A DNA stretch of 64,000 nt, from the NCBI GenBank assembly GCA_036417435.1, contig CM070899.1, positions 147,264,237 to 147,328,236 of the forward strand, in the 5' to 3' direction. The notes under the pieces are model-generated. The model made no database searches, had not been told where the DNA came from, and saw only the letters and a list, made by a program, of their open reading frames with translations. This document shows, piece after piece, positions 44,648-55,680 of the stretch. Each line of letters opens with the position of its first letter. Positions within the stretch are counted from its first letter, which is position 1. The stretch comes from Inia geoffrensis. Lineage: Eukaryota; Chordata; Mammalia; Artiodactyla; Iniidae. The position numbers were made by a program, and so were the translations under genes.

Positions 44648-44798
44648 TTCGTCTCCTCCTCCTCCCCTCCCCCTCCCCCTCCCCCTCCCCCTCCCCCTCC
44701 CCCCTCCCCCTCCCCCTCCCCCTCCCCCTCCTCCTTCCCCTTCCCCTTCACCTTCTCTTTCTCCTTCTCCCTCTTCTCCTTCTTTTTCTTCTTCTCAG
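44648..44798 (+). repeat. (CCCCTC)n then (CTT)n polypyrimidine tract
   Basis: About 150 bases almost purely pyrimidine on the plus strand: CCCCTC units (44661-44730) grading into TCC and CTT units. The minus strand is G4- and triplex-prone. The Glu/Gly-rich minus frame (44575-44967) and Pro/Leu/Ser-rich plus frames through it are artefacts. Confidence 0.95.
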
Positions 44799-44799
44799 T

Positions 44800-45239
44800 G
44801 ACAAGGCTGTTTCTAGTTCTCAGCTGGTGGGCTGGGATGACTCCTGTACCCTCGATTCGGGCTGGGGCTGACTCAGGACTGCATCTGAGGTTCAGGTTAT
44901 GTGGGAGGGATTTGGGGGAGGGGGAGCAAGGTCTGACAATGGCCCATTCCTCTGAAGGTGCCCTCATTTAGCTCCATCACAGAGCAGAGAGAGGAGATGG
45001 AATTACCACTCTTCATTTTTGGCTCTTTATTTCGAAATCATGATACTGGTCATCATCTTCTCCAAAGTTTTTATTCCCTGAAGGCCTTGGCAAACAATTC
45101 TGTCATCATGTCTCCTTTTCAAGAAAATAAATTTCAAGCTCACAAGTGATGTGAAAGTGCATGTTTTTCCCCATGCAAAATGTTAAAGATCCCAGGTACC
45201 AATTTTAGTTTTCTTTCTTTCTTTCTTTTTTTTTTAAAA
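44800..45239. other. Unassigned non-coding sequence
   Basis: No family recognised. Confidence 0.35.
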
Positions 45240-45385
45240 AAAATCCATATATTCATTTAATAAATGCTGAATTTTTGCCCTGTGAAATACACTGAATTTA
45301 ATTTTGTGGAAGACCCCAAAATGAGTAAGGCATGATCTTTACTTTCAGGGTATTCACTCACTTATTAATAGGGGGAGATAAGAAA
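45240..45385 (-). mobile_element. L2 3'-end fragment
   Basis: The text 'tcatttaataaatgctgaat' and 'atgagtaaggcatgatcttt' is antisense L2 3' end. It is followed by a GATA-type microsatellite (45399-45445). Confidence 0.65.
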
Positions 45386-45584
45386 TAGAAAGAAAGTGCT
45401 GATCGATAGATCGACTGATAGATAGACAGATAGTTAGATAGATAGGAGGCTATGAAATGTATAAATATGTTGCTAAAGGACTCCAGAGGCAAAAGCCATC
45501 CCTTCCAGCTACATAGAATCAGGGAGCTGTGTCTGATAATAATACTTGCCATATGCTTTTTGGGCTAGAGATTGGGCTATTGTT

Positions 45585-45715
45585 GTTGTATTTATTATCC
45601 CTTTATTTATTATAGTAGCCCAAGGAGGTGTGTCCTAAAACTAAGGCTTAGCGAGCTTAAGTAGCTTGCCCAAGGACACATCACTTGTAAGGTACTGATG
45701 GATTCACAGCCATGG
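45585..45715 (-). mobile_element. MIR
   Basis: The text 'ttagcgagcttaagtagctt', 'gcccaaggacacatcacttg' and 'taaggtactgatggattcac' is antisense MIR. Confidence 0.82.
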
Positions 45716-45739
45716 TCATGTTCCTTCTCTCCTAAAAAT

Positions 45740-46245
45740 CCTCCAGTTGTGTCCCTTCACACTCAAAATAAAATTAAAATCCCTCCCCCCGCAGCCCCCA
45801 GTCTACAAGGTCTTACATGGCCCGGCCCCTCTCAAGCCTCACCTGCTCTGTCTCCTTCTAGCTTGATATGCTTCAGCCACCCTCACATCCTTCTAGTTCT
45901 TCAGAATCTCCAAACTCATCCATTCCCTAAGCCTTTGCTGCCCAAGTTTTCTTTCCTTGAAATGCTTTTTCTTCAGAAGAGGAGGAGGTTGTCTCCTCGT
46001 AGGTCTCAGATGAAATCCCCCTCTCCAAGAGGCCTTTCTGGCCTGAGCTGCCCAGTTATGCTCTGTTGTCTAGACCATGTTTTATTTTCTTCCTGGCACA
46101 TAGCATCCATGGATATTTTCTTTCACTACCTCCAGTTAGGATGACTGCCCCGTGAGCGCAGCACCTGGTCTGTCTTGTACACCATATTTAGGACAGTCCC
46201 AGCTCATGGTCAGCTCTCAGTAAATAGATGCCAACTGAGTGAAAA
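45740..46245 (+). mobile_element. L2 3' end
   Basis: The text 'cagtctacaaggtcttacat', 'ggcccggcccctctcaagcc', 'ctccaagaggcctttctggc' and 'agctctcagtaaatagatgc' follows L2 3' order in sense. Confidence 0.87.
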
Positions 46246-46249
46246 AAGA

Positions 46250-47009
46250 AGTATCAAGTCCTAGAATTGGATGTGGAGGGCATTTAAGAGCAGAAAGAAG
46301 GGGTGGGGGGGAGGGGGAGTAGAGACAGAGATAGAGAGAGACAGAGACAGAGAGAATTTACTGGAAAGATCAAATCTGCCTGGAGTACAGCAGCAGAGCT
46401 TGAAAGGTACTTTTGGAACAGGCAGTCAACTCTGCTTCTCTCTGAGCTGTAGTTTCCAATGTCAGGTTCAAGAGTTTGAACTTGATTTGCCAAAGTGCCA
46501 TTTGGGCAAGGGAATTAAGCCTGTGAGGATAAGGTTTACACCATTTTGGCATGGGGGTAACCGCTACCAGTGTTTAAAAAATATGTCATGAATCTTGATA
46601 GGAAGGACTGTTTTGCTTTTTTAGACATTTTCATGGATCCTGCACAATGGCTTTCTCTTGATGGAAGAAGCAGGGCAGAGGGAAGGCCAGCCCCCCTCTA
46701 GTCCCCATGAGACAGACAGTGTGTCATGGAACCTTATGCTGCTTACCCATGGTGCCCAGGCCAGAAGTCAACTATGGAAAGCCATGCTCCAGAGAGGGCA
46801 CCCAAATTTGACCTGGTTGTCCAAACCAGGGAAGGGGAATCTAGAGTTTAATTAATAAGAATTAAAGTAAAGACCTGCCATGAAGAGGAGACCAGGATTA
46901 TTTCTGGGGGTCATGGGACATTAGGGAAACTATTAACTTTGGAACACATACTGGTTATGGTAAAGAAAGGCAGGGCAATTCCGTGGGAGGGGAGAGGGCT
47001 TGCTTTCTT
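46250..47009. other. Unassigned sequence with GA-rich run
   Basis: A G-run and GACAGA-type repeats lie at 46300-46355. The remainder is unassigned. Confidence 0.4.
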
Positions 47010-47189
47010 CCTTCCTTCCTCTCTTTCTTTCTTTCTAGAATATAGTTGATTTACAATATTGTGTTAGTTTAGGTATACAGAATAGTGATTCAGTATTTTT
47101 GGAGGTTATACTCCATTATAAGTTATTACAAGATAATGCATATAATTTCTTATGTTATGCAGGAAATCCCTGTTGCTTATCTATTTTAT
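47010..47189 (-). mobile_element. Old L1 3' UTR, left half (split by L1 copy 2)
   Basis: A CTTT-rich tail region, then 'aatatagttgatttacaata' and 'ttgcttatctattttat'. It continues at 54335 after L1 copy 2 with 'atacagtagtttttaatccc'. Confidence 0.87.
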
Positions 47190-47564
47190 TTATTTACGTA
47201 TTACATATTTATTGGAGTATAAGGGCTTTACAATGGTGTGTTAGTTTCTGCTTTATAACAAAGTGAATCGGCTATACATATACATATGTTCCCATATCTC
47301 TTCCCTCTTGCGTCTCCCTCCCTCCCACCCTCCCACTCCCACCCCTCCAGGCGGTCACAAAGCACTGAGCTGATCTCCCTGTGCTATGTGGCTGCTTCCC
47401 ACTAGCTATCTACCTTACGTTTGGTAGTGTATATATGTCCATGCCACTCTCTCGCTTTGTCACAGCTTACCCTTCCCCCTCCCCATATCCTCAAGTCCAT
47501 TCTCTAGTAGGTCTGTGTCTTTTTTCCTGTCTTACCCCTAGGTTCTTCATGACTTCTTTTTTTC

Positions 47565-50500
47565 TTAAATTCCATATATATGTGTTAGCATATGGTATTT
47601 GTCTTTCTCTTTCTGACTTACTTCACTCTGTATGACAAACTCTAGGTCTATCCACCTCATTATAAACAGCTCAATTTCGTTTCTTTTTATGGCTGATTAA
47701 TATTCCATTGTATATATGTGCCACAACTTTTTTATCCATTCATCTTATGATGGACACATAGGTTGTTTACATCTCTGGGCTATTGTAAATAGAGCTGCAA
47801 TGAACATTTTGGTACATGATTCTTTTTGAATTATGGTTTTCTCAGGGTATATGCCCAGTAGTGGGATTGCTGGGTCATATGGTAGTTCTATTTGTAGTTT
47901 TTTAAGGAAATTCCATACTGTTTTCCACACTGGCTGTATCAATTTACATTTCCACCAACAGTGCAAGAGGGTTCCCTTTTCTGCACACCCTCTCCAGCAT
48001 TTATTCTTTCCAGATTTTTTGATGATTGACATTCTGACTGGTGTGAGATATCTCATTGTAGTTTTGATTTGCATTTCTCTAATGATTAATGATGTTGAGC
48101 ATTCTTTCATGTGTTTGTTGGCAGTCTGTATATCTTCTTTGGAGAAATGTCTGTTTAGGTCTTCTGCCCATTTTTGGATTGGGTTGTGTGTTTTTTTGTT
48201 ACTGAGCTGCATGAGCTGCTTATAAATTTTGGAGATTAATCCTTTGTCAGTTGCTTCATTTGCAAACATTTTCTCTCATTCTGAGGGTTGTCTTTTGGTC
48301 TTGTTTATGGTTTCCTTTGCTGTGCAAAAGCTTTGAAGTTTCATTAGGTCCCATTTGTTTATTTCTGTTTTTATTTCCATTTCTCTAGGAGGTGGGTCAA
48401 AAAGGATCTTGCTGTGATTTATGTCATGGAGTGTTCTGCCTATGTTTTCCTCTAAGAGTTTGATAGTTTCTGGCCTTACATTTAGGTCTTTAATTCATTT
48501 TGAGTTTATTTCTGTGTATGGTGTTAGGGAGTGATCTAATCTCATACTTTTACATGTACCTGTCCAGTTTTCGCAGCACCACTTATTGAAGAGGCTGTCC
48601 TTTCCCCACTGTACATTCCTGCCTCCTTTATCAAAGATAAGGTGACCATACGTGTGTGGGTTTATCTCTGGGCTTTCTATCCTGTTCCATTGATCTATAT
48701 TTCTGTTTTTGTGCGAGTACCATACTGTCTTGATTACTGTAGCTTTGTAGTATAGTCTGAAGTCAGGGAGCCTGATTCCTCCAGCTCAGCTTTTTGTTCT
48801 CAGATTGCTTTGGCTATTCGGGGTCTTTTGTGTTTCCATACAAATTGTGAAATTTTTTGTTCTAGTTCTGTGAAAAATGCCAGTGGTAGTTTGATAGGGA
48901 TTGCATTGAATCTGTAGATTGCTTTGGGTAGTAGAGTCACTTTCACAATGTTGATTTTTCCTATCCAAGAACATGGTATATCTCTCCATCTACTTGTATC
49001 ATCTTTAATTTCTTTCATTAGTGTCTTATAATTTTCTGCATACAGGTCTTTTGTCTCCTTAGGTAGGTTTATTCCTAGATATTTTATGCTTTTTGTTGCA
49101 ATGGTAAATGGGAGTGTTTTCTTGATTTCGTTTCAGATTTTTCATCATTAGTATATAGGAATGCCAGAGATTTCTGTGCATTTTTTGGTATCCTGCTACT
49201 TTACCAAATTCATTATTAGCTCTAGTAGTTTTCTGGTAGCATCTTTAGGATTCTCTATGTATAGTATCATGTCATCTGTAAACAGTGCCAGCTTTACTTC
49301 TTCTTTTCCGATTTGGATTCCTTTTATTTCCTTTTCTTCTCTGATTGCTGTGGCTAAAACTTCCAAAACTATGTTGAATAAGAGTGGTGAGAGTGGGCAA
49401 CCTTGTCTTGTTCCTGATCTTAGTGGAAATGCTTTCAGTTTTTCATCATTGAGGATGATGTTGTCTGTGGGTTTGTCATATATGGCCTTCATTGTGTTGA
49501 GGAAAGTTCCCTCTATGCCTACTTTCTGCAGGGTTTTTTATCATAAATGGGTGTTGAATTTTGTCAAAAGCTTTTTCTGCATCTATTGAGATGATCATAT
49601 GGTTTTTCTCCTTCAATTTGTTAATATGGTGTATCATTTTGATTGACTTGCATATACTGAAGAATCCTTCCATCCTGGAATAAACCCCACTTGATCATGG
49701 TGTATGATCCGTTTAATGTGCTGTTGGATTCTGTTTGCTAGTATTTTGTTGAGGATTTTTGCATCTATGTTCTTCAGTGATATTGGCCTGTAGTTTTCTT
49801 TCTTTGTGACATCCTTGTCTGGTTTTGGTATCAGGGTGATGGTGGCCTTGTAGAATGACTTTGGGAGTGTTCCTCTCTCTGCTATATTTTGGAAGAGTTT
49901 GAGACGGATAGGTGTTAGCTCTTCTCTAAATGTTTGATGGAATTCGGCTGTGAAGCCATCTGGTCCTGGGTTTTTGTTTCTTGGAAGATTTTTAATCACA
50001 GTTTCAATTTCAGTGCTCGTGATTGGTCTGTTCATATTTTCTATTTCTTCCTGATTCAGTCTTGGCAGGTTGTGCATTTCTAAGAATTTGTCCGTTTCTT
50101 CCAGGTTGTCCATTTTATTGGCATAGAGTTGCTTGTAGTAATCTCTCATGATCTTTTGTATTTCTGCAGTGTCAGTTCTTATGTCTCCGTTTTCATTTCT
50201 AATCCTATTGATTTGAGTGTTCTCCCTGTTTTTCTTCAGGAGTCTGGCTAATGGTTCATCAATTTTGTTTATCTTCTCAAAGAACCAGCTTTTAGTTTTA
50301 TTGATCTTTGCTATCATATCCTTCATTTCTTTTTCATTTATTTCTGATCTGATTTTTATGATTTCTTTCCTTCTGCTAACTTTGGGTTTTTTTTGTTTGT
50401 TTGTTTTTGTTTTGTTCTTCTTTCTCTAATTGCTTTACGTGCAAGGTTAGGTTGTTTATTCGAGGTGTTTCCTGTTTCATAAGGTAGGCTTGTATTGCTA

Positions 50501-51395
50501 TAAACTTCTCTCTTAGAACTGCTTTTGCTGCATCCCATAGGTTTGGGGTCGTTGTGTCTCCATTGTCATTTGTTTCTAGGTAGTTTTTAATTTCCTATTT
50601 GATTTCTTCAGTGATCACTTCGTTATTAAGTAGTGTATTGTTTAGCCTCCATATGTTTGTAGTTTTTACAGATCTTTTCCTGTAATTGATATCTAGTCTT
50701 ATAGAATTGTGCTTGGAAAGGATACTTGATACAATTTCAATTTTCTTGAATTTACCAAGGCTTGATTTGTGACCCAAGATATGATCTATCCTGGAGAATG
50801 TTCCATGAGCACTTGAGAAAAATGTGTATTCTGTTGTTTTTGGATGGAATGTCCTATAAATGTCAATTTAGTCCATCTTGTTTAATGTATCATTTAAAGC
50901 TTGTGTTTCCTTATTTATTTTCATTTTGGATGATCTGTCCATTGGTGAAAGCTGGGTTTTAAGGTCCACTACCATGAATGTGTTACTGTCGATTTCCCCT
51001 TTTATGGCTGTTAGTATTTGCCTTATGTATTGAGGTGCTCCTATGTTGGGTGCATAAATATTTGCAATTGTTATATCTTCTTCTTGGATCGATCCCTTGA
51101 TCATTATGTAGTGTCCTTCTTTGTCTCTTCTAATAGTCTGTATTTTAAAGTCTATCTTTTCTGATATGAGAATTTATACTCCAGCTTTCTTTTGGTTTCC
51201 ATTTGCATGAAGTATCTTTTTCCATCCCCTTACTTTCAGTCTGTATGTGTCTCTAGGTCTGAAATGGGTCTCTTGTAGACAGCAAATATATGGGTCTTGT
51301 TTTTGTATCCATTCAGCCAATCTGTGTCTTTTGGTGGGAGCATTTAGTCCATTTACATTTAAGGTAATTATCGATATGTATGTTCCTATTCCCAT
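47565..51395 (-). pseudogene. L1 ORF2 remnant, copy 2
   Basis: The start ATG is at 51393-51395 and the terminal TAA at 47565-47567. The endonuclease N-terminus is readable through QETH (51174-51395) and then breaks near 51174. The endonuclease end reads SKHN where SDH is expected, and stops at TAG 50595-50597. The linker and RT N-terminus form a 230-codon open piece (49634-50326) with [11 protein letters not shown] and LIPKP. The next piece (49196-49492) keeps [14 protein letters not shown] but has FTDD at 49271-49282 in place of the catalytic-motif FADD. The C-terminal piece is 47745-48269. Several frameshifts and stops; non-functional. Confidence 0.95.
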
Positions 51396-51453
51396 TTTCT
51401 TAATTGTTTTGGGTTCGTTATTGTAGGTCTTTTCCTTCTCTTGTGTTTCTTGC

Positions 51454-52345
51454 CTAGAGAAGTTCCTTTAGCAGTTGTTGTAGAGCTGGTTTGGTGGTGC
51501 TGAACTCTCTCAGCTTTCGCTTGTCTGTAAAGGTTTTAATTTCTCCATCAAATCTGAATGAGATCCTTGCTGGGTAGAGTAATCTTGGTTGCAGGTTTTT
51601 CTCCTTCATCACTTTAAATATGTCCTGCCACTCCCTTCTGGCTTGCAGAGTTTCTGCTGAAAGATCAGCTGTTAACCTTATGGGGATTCCCTTGTGTGTC
51701 ATTTGTTGTTTTTCCCTTGCTGCTTTTAATATTTGTTCTTTGTATTTAATTTTTGATAGTTTGATTAATATGTGTCTTGGCGTATTTCTCCTTGGATTTA
51801 TCCTGTATGGGACTCTCTGTGCTTCCTGGACTTGATTAACTATTTCCTTTCCCATATTAGGGAAGTTTTCAACTATAATCTCTTCAAATAATTTCTCAGT
51901 CCCTTTCTTTTTCTCTCTTCTTCTAGGACCCCTATAATTCGAATGTTGGTGCATTTAATGTTGTCCCAGAGGTCTCTGAGACTGTCCTCAGTTCTTTTCA
52001 TTCTTTTTTCTTTATTCTGCTCTGCAGTAGTTATTTCCACTATTTTATCTTCCAGGTCACTTACTGTTCTTCTGCCTCAGTTATTCTGCTATTGATCCCA
52101 CCTAGAGTATTTTTAATTTCATTTATTGTGTTGTTCTTCATTGTTTGTTTCACCTTTAGTTTTTCTAGGTCCTTGTTAAATGTTTCTTGCATTTTTTCTA
52201 TTCTATTTCCAAGATTTTGGATCATCTTTACTATCATTATTCTGAATTCTTTTTCAGGTAGACTGCCTATTTCCTCTTCATTTGTTAGGTCTGGTGGGTT
52301 TTTATCTTGCTCCTTCATGTGCTGTGTGTTTTTCTGTCTTCTCAT
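51454..52345 (-). pseudogene. L1 ORF1 remnant, copy 2
   Basis: The N-terminal piece 52061-52345 (MRRQKNTQHMKEQDK..., coiled-coil) runs from the normal start. A one-base deletion near 52063 breaks the frame relative to copy 1, and another change near 51910 restores a readable RRM and C-terminal part (51454-51954; ENFPNMGKEI, ARISFRFDGEI, ending LKELL). The total span of about 297 codons is normal. Confidence 0.93.
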
Positions 52346-54306
52346 TTTGCTTATCTTACTGTGTTTGGGGTCTCCTTTTTGCAGGCTGCAGGTTCGTAGT
52401 TCCCGTTGTTTTTGGTGTCTGTCCCCAGTGGCTATGGTTGGTTCAGTGGGTTGTGTAGGCTTCCTGGTGGAGGGGACTAGTGCCTGTGTTCTGGTGGATG
52501 AGGCTGGATCTTGTTTTTGTGGTGGGCAGGTCCACGTCTGATGGTGTGTTTTGGGGTGTCTGTGGACTTATTATGATTTTAGGCAGCCTCTCTGCTAATG
52601 GGTGGTGTTGTGTTCCTGTCTGGCTAGTTGTTTGGCATAGGATGTCCAGCACTGTAGCTTGCTGGTCGTTGAGTGAAGCTGGGTGCTGGTGTTGAGATGG
52701 AGATCTCTGGTAGATTTTCACCGTTTGATATTATGTGGAGTTGGGAGGTCTCTTGTGGAGCAGTGCCCTGAAGTTGGCTTTCCCACGTCAGAGGCACAGC
52801 ACTGACTCCTGGCTGCAGCACCAAGAGCCTTTCATCCACACAGCTCAGAATAAAAGGGAGAAAAAGTAGAAAGAAAGAATTAGTAGAAGTAGAAAGAAGA
52901 AAGAAAGGAGGGAGGGAGGGAGGGGGGAAGGAAGGAAAAAAGGCAGAAAGAAAGAAGATAAAGTAAAATAACATAAAGTTATTAAAATAAAAAAACAATT
53001 ATTAAGAGGAAAAAAAAAAAGAAAAAAAAACACGGATGGATAGAACCGTCGGACAAATGGTGGAAGCAAAGCTATACAGACAAAATCTCATACAGAAGCA
53101 TACACATACACACTCAAAAAAAGAGGAAAAGGGGAAAAAAGTCATAAACCTTGCTCTTAAAGTCCACCTCCTTAATTTGGGTTGATTCGTTGTCTGTTCA
53201 TGTATTCCACGGATGCAGGGTACATCAAGTTGATTGTGGTGCTTTAATCCGCTGTTTCTGAGGCTGCTGGGAGAGATTTCCCTTTCTCTTCTTTGTTCTC
53301 ACAGCTCCCAGGGGCTCAGCTTTGGATTTGGCCCCGCCTCTGCGTGTAGGTCGCCGGAGGGCGTCTGTTCTTCGCTCACATAGGATGGGGCTTAAGTAGC
53401 CGCTGATTCGGGGGCTCTGGCTCACTCAGGCCAGGGGGAGGGAGGGGCACGGAGGGCGGGGCAACCCTGCGGCGGCAGAGGCCGGCGTGACGTTGCACCA
53501 GCCTCAGGCGCGCCGTGCGTTCTCCCGGGGAAGTTGTCCGTGGATCCCGGGACCCTGGCAGTGGAGGGCTGCACAGGTTCCCCGGAAGCGGGGTGTGGAT
53601 AGTGACCTGTGCTCGCACACAGGCTCCTTGGTGTCGGCAGCAGCAGCCTTAGCGTCTCATTCCCGTCTCTGGGGTCCGCGCTTTTAGCTGCGGCTCGCGC
53701 ACCAGGAAACAGAGAAGAAAAAGTCTCTTGCCTCTTCGACAGGTCCACACTTTTCCCCGGACTCCCTCCCAGCTAGCCGTGGTGCACTAACCCCCTGCAG
53801 CCTGTGTTCATGCCGCCAACCTCAGTCCTCTCCCGGTGCTCCGACTGAAGCCCGAGCCTCAGCTCCCAGCCCCGCCTGCGCCGGCGGGTGCGCAGACAAG
53901 CCTCTCCGGCTGGTGAGTGCCGGTCGGCACCGATCCTCTGTGCGGGAATCTCTCTGCTTTGCCCTCTGCACCCCTGTTGCTGTGCTCTCCAACGCGGCTT
54001 CGAAGCTTTCCCCCTCCGCCACCCACAGTCTCTGCCCGCGAAGGGGCTTTCTAGTGTTTGGAAACCTTTCCTCCTTCACGGCTCCATCCCTCTGGTGCAG
54101 GCCCCGTCCCTATCCTTTTGTCTCTGTTTATTCTTTTTTCTTTTGCCCTATCCAGGTACGTTGGGGGTTTCTCGCCTTTTGGGAGGGCTGAGGTCTTCTG
54201 CCAGCGTTCAGTAGGTGTTCTGTAGCAGTTGTTACACGCGTAGATGTATTTCTGGTGTATCTGTGGGGAGGAAGGTGATCTCCGCATCTTACTTTTCCGC
54301 CATCTT
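52346..54306 (-). promoter_or_regulatory. L1 copy 2 5' UTR with CpG-rich internal promoter
   Basis: Same layout as copy 1: a GA-rich/A-rich block (about 52850-53040) and a CpG-rich block (about 53320-54020). The 5' end has ccgccatctt at 54297-54306 (caagatggcgg on the minus strand), a YY1-like site. Frames across the CpG block are compositional. Confidence 0.75.
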
Positions 54307-54334
54307 GGAAATGGAATTCGCTTATCTATTTTAT

Positions 54335-54530
54335 ATACAGTAGTTTTTAATCCCATACCCCTAATTTGTCCCTCCCCACCTCCCTCTCCTCTTTGGTAAC
54401 CACAAGTTTATTTTTTATATTTGTGAGTCTGTTGAATTAAGATGATATGGTATGTACAGACAATGGAATATTAGCAATAAAAAAGAATGAAATACTGCCA
54501 TTTGCAACAACATGGATCAACCTAGAGATG
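54335..54530. mobile_element. Old L1, right half with 5' inversion
   Basis: 54335-54435 continues the antisense L1 3' UTR ('ctaatttgtccctccccacc', 'aaccacaagtttattttt'). From about 54440 the sequence turns to the plus orientation and reads ORF2 C-terminal sequence ('caatggaatattagcaataa', 'gccatttgcaacaacatgga'). This head-to-head arrangement is typical of twin priming. A candidate TSD gctttctt occurs at 47002-47009 and 54531-54538. Confidence 0.8.
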
Positions 54531-54539
54531 GCTTTCTTA

Positions 54540-55479
54540 TGAGTGCAGTGGGCATTTGCTCTAGAAAGAGTCTTTCTTCCTACCTTGATTTGTATACAAT
54601 TCTTCCAGGCTGTGGCAGAAAGATCTCAGCCCTGGCCTTGGAATAATTTCCCCTAAATCAGCATTTCTCAGACATTTGCATCAAAGGTACTATCCATCTA
54701 CTGGGAAGAACACAATGCAGTTTGCTCGAAGCATAAAATTTCTTAGAATATTTTTATTTCAATTTGCACTTTACAGTCATGTCGCTTTTCATATCAAATA
54801 ATGTTTTAAATTATCATCGGGTAAAGCATATAACTAGCTGTGTTTTTTTCCTCACTAAATCATTGAATAAATATGCTCTGTGTGCCCAGAGGCTTTGTGA
54901 CTCCATATTTCATAAGAAGAGTTGGCGTGGGGTAGTGAGAAGAATGACTCCCAGCAGCTGTTGGCTCCGGAGGTCCACAGAGCTGGGGGATTTAGGTTGC
55001 TAGGACTTGTCCATTGTGTTGATGAACAGACCCAAACTCTTCCCAGATGGAGAGGGTTCATTTCCTGGGAGTTGACAGCCGTGAAACGGCAATGGGAGAA
55101 ACATTGGACTAAGTTGACTCTCGTCCGTGTCTTTGTTTATGAGTCTAGATGGGGTTGGCAGATGCCTTGCATTAGCACTATTTAGACATTAAGAAATTCT
55201 AATTGGAGACTCACATGCGTCCTCATCACAGTTGACCTTATTTATGGAGTGGCTGACATATGAATGTCAAATTTGCATCAGTGAATTCTCTCCTCTAATA
55301 ACCACTTTAATATGTAAATAACTGATTTGCAGCAGGGAAAAATATACGTAATATTCTGATGATTGCTTGGAATATGTGGCTTCCTTCCGTACGCGGAGAC
55401 TGAAGAGCTGGTAGGTTCCTCCCTTTAATTATGAGACATTGGTGAAAAGATTGAGCCAGAAAGAAAGATACACTTTACC
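54540..55479. other. Unassigned region, candidate conserved non-coding stretch
   Basis: No repeat family recognised over about 900 bases. 55100-55400 is AT-rich with TAAT cores and an exact octamer ATTTGCAT (55271-55278). A second octamer is at 54674-54681. Confidence 0.4.
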
Positions 55480-55680
55480 TTAAATCAGCAGATATATAGA
55501 GAGTTCCTACTTTGTTGATCTCCTTGGCTAAGTATTGAGGGAGACCAAGGTGAGGGAGATAGGGTCTATCCCCAGAAAACTTGAAGCTATTATGAGGTGG
55601 AATAAGAAAGGTGTACAGATCAGTACATTTCACAGTGTCATATGATAAGTTCATAAGGGAGAAGCATAAGCAACACTACT
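55480..55680 (-). mobile_element. Possible L2 fragment
   Basis: The text 'gagagttcctactttgttga' and 'aaagcataagtt'-like context around 55590-55670 ('gaaaggtgtacagatcagta') resembles antisense L2 loosely. Confidence 0.45.

Larger units (their letters stand above)
47190..54319 (-). mobile_element. Full-length L1 retrotransposon, copy 2
   Basis: An about 7.1-kb L1, same orientation and organisation as the copy at 3025-10223: 3' end at 47190, ORF2 remnant 47565-51395, ORF1 remnant 51454-52345, 5' UTR to about 54306. A perfect 15-base TSD gcttatctattttat lies at 47175-47189 and 54320-54334. The 3' tail is AT-rich (tttacgtattacatattt) and not a clean poly(T), so the poly(A) tail has decayed. It sits inside an older L1 3' UTR. 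Both ORFs are broken. Confidence 0.95.

Noticed and set aside
44575..44967. Gly/Glu-rich 130-codon minus frame
   Set aside because: Its low-complexity part is the antisense of the CT tract; no conserved domain.
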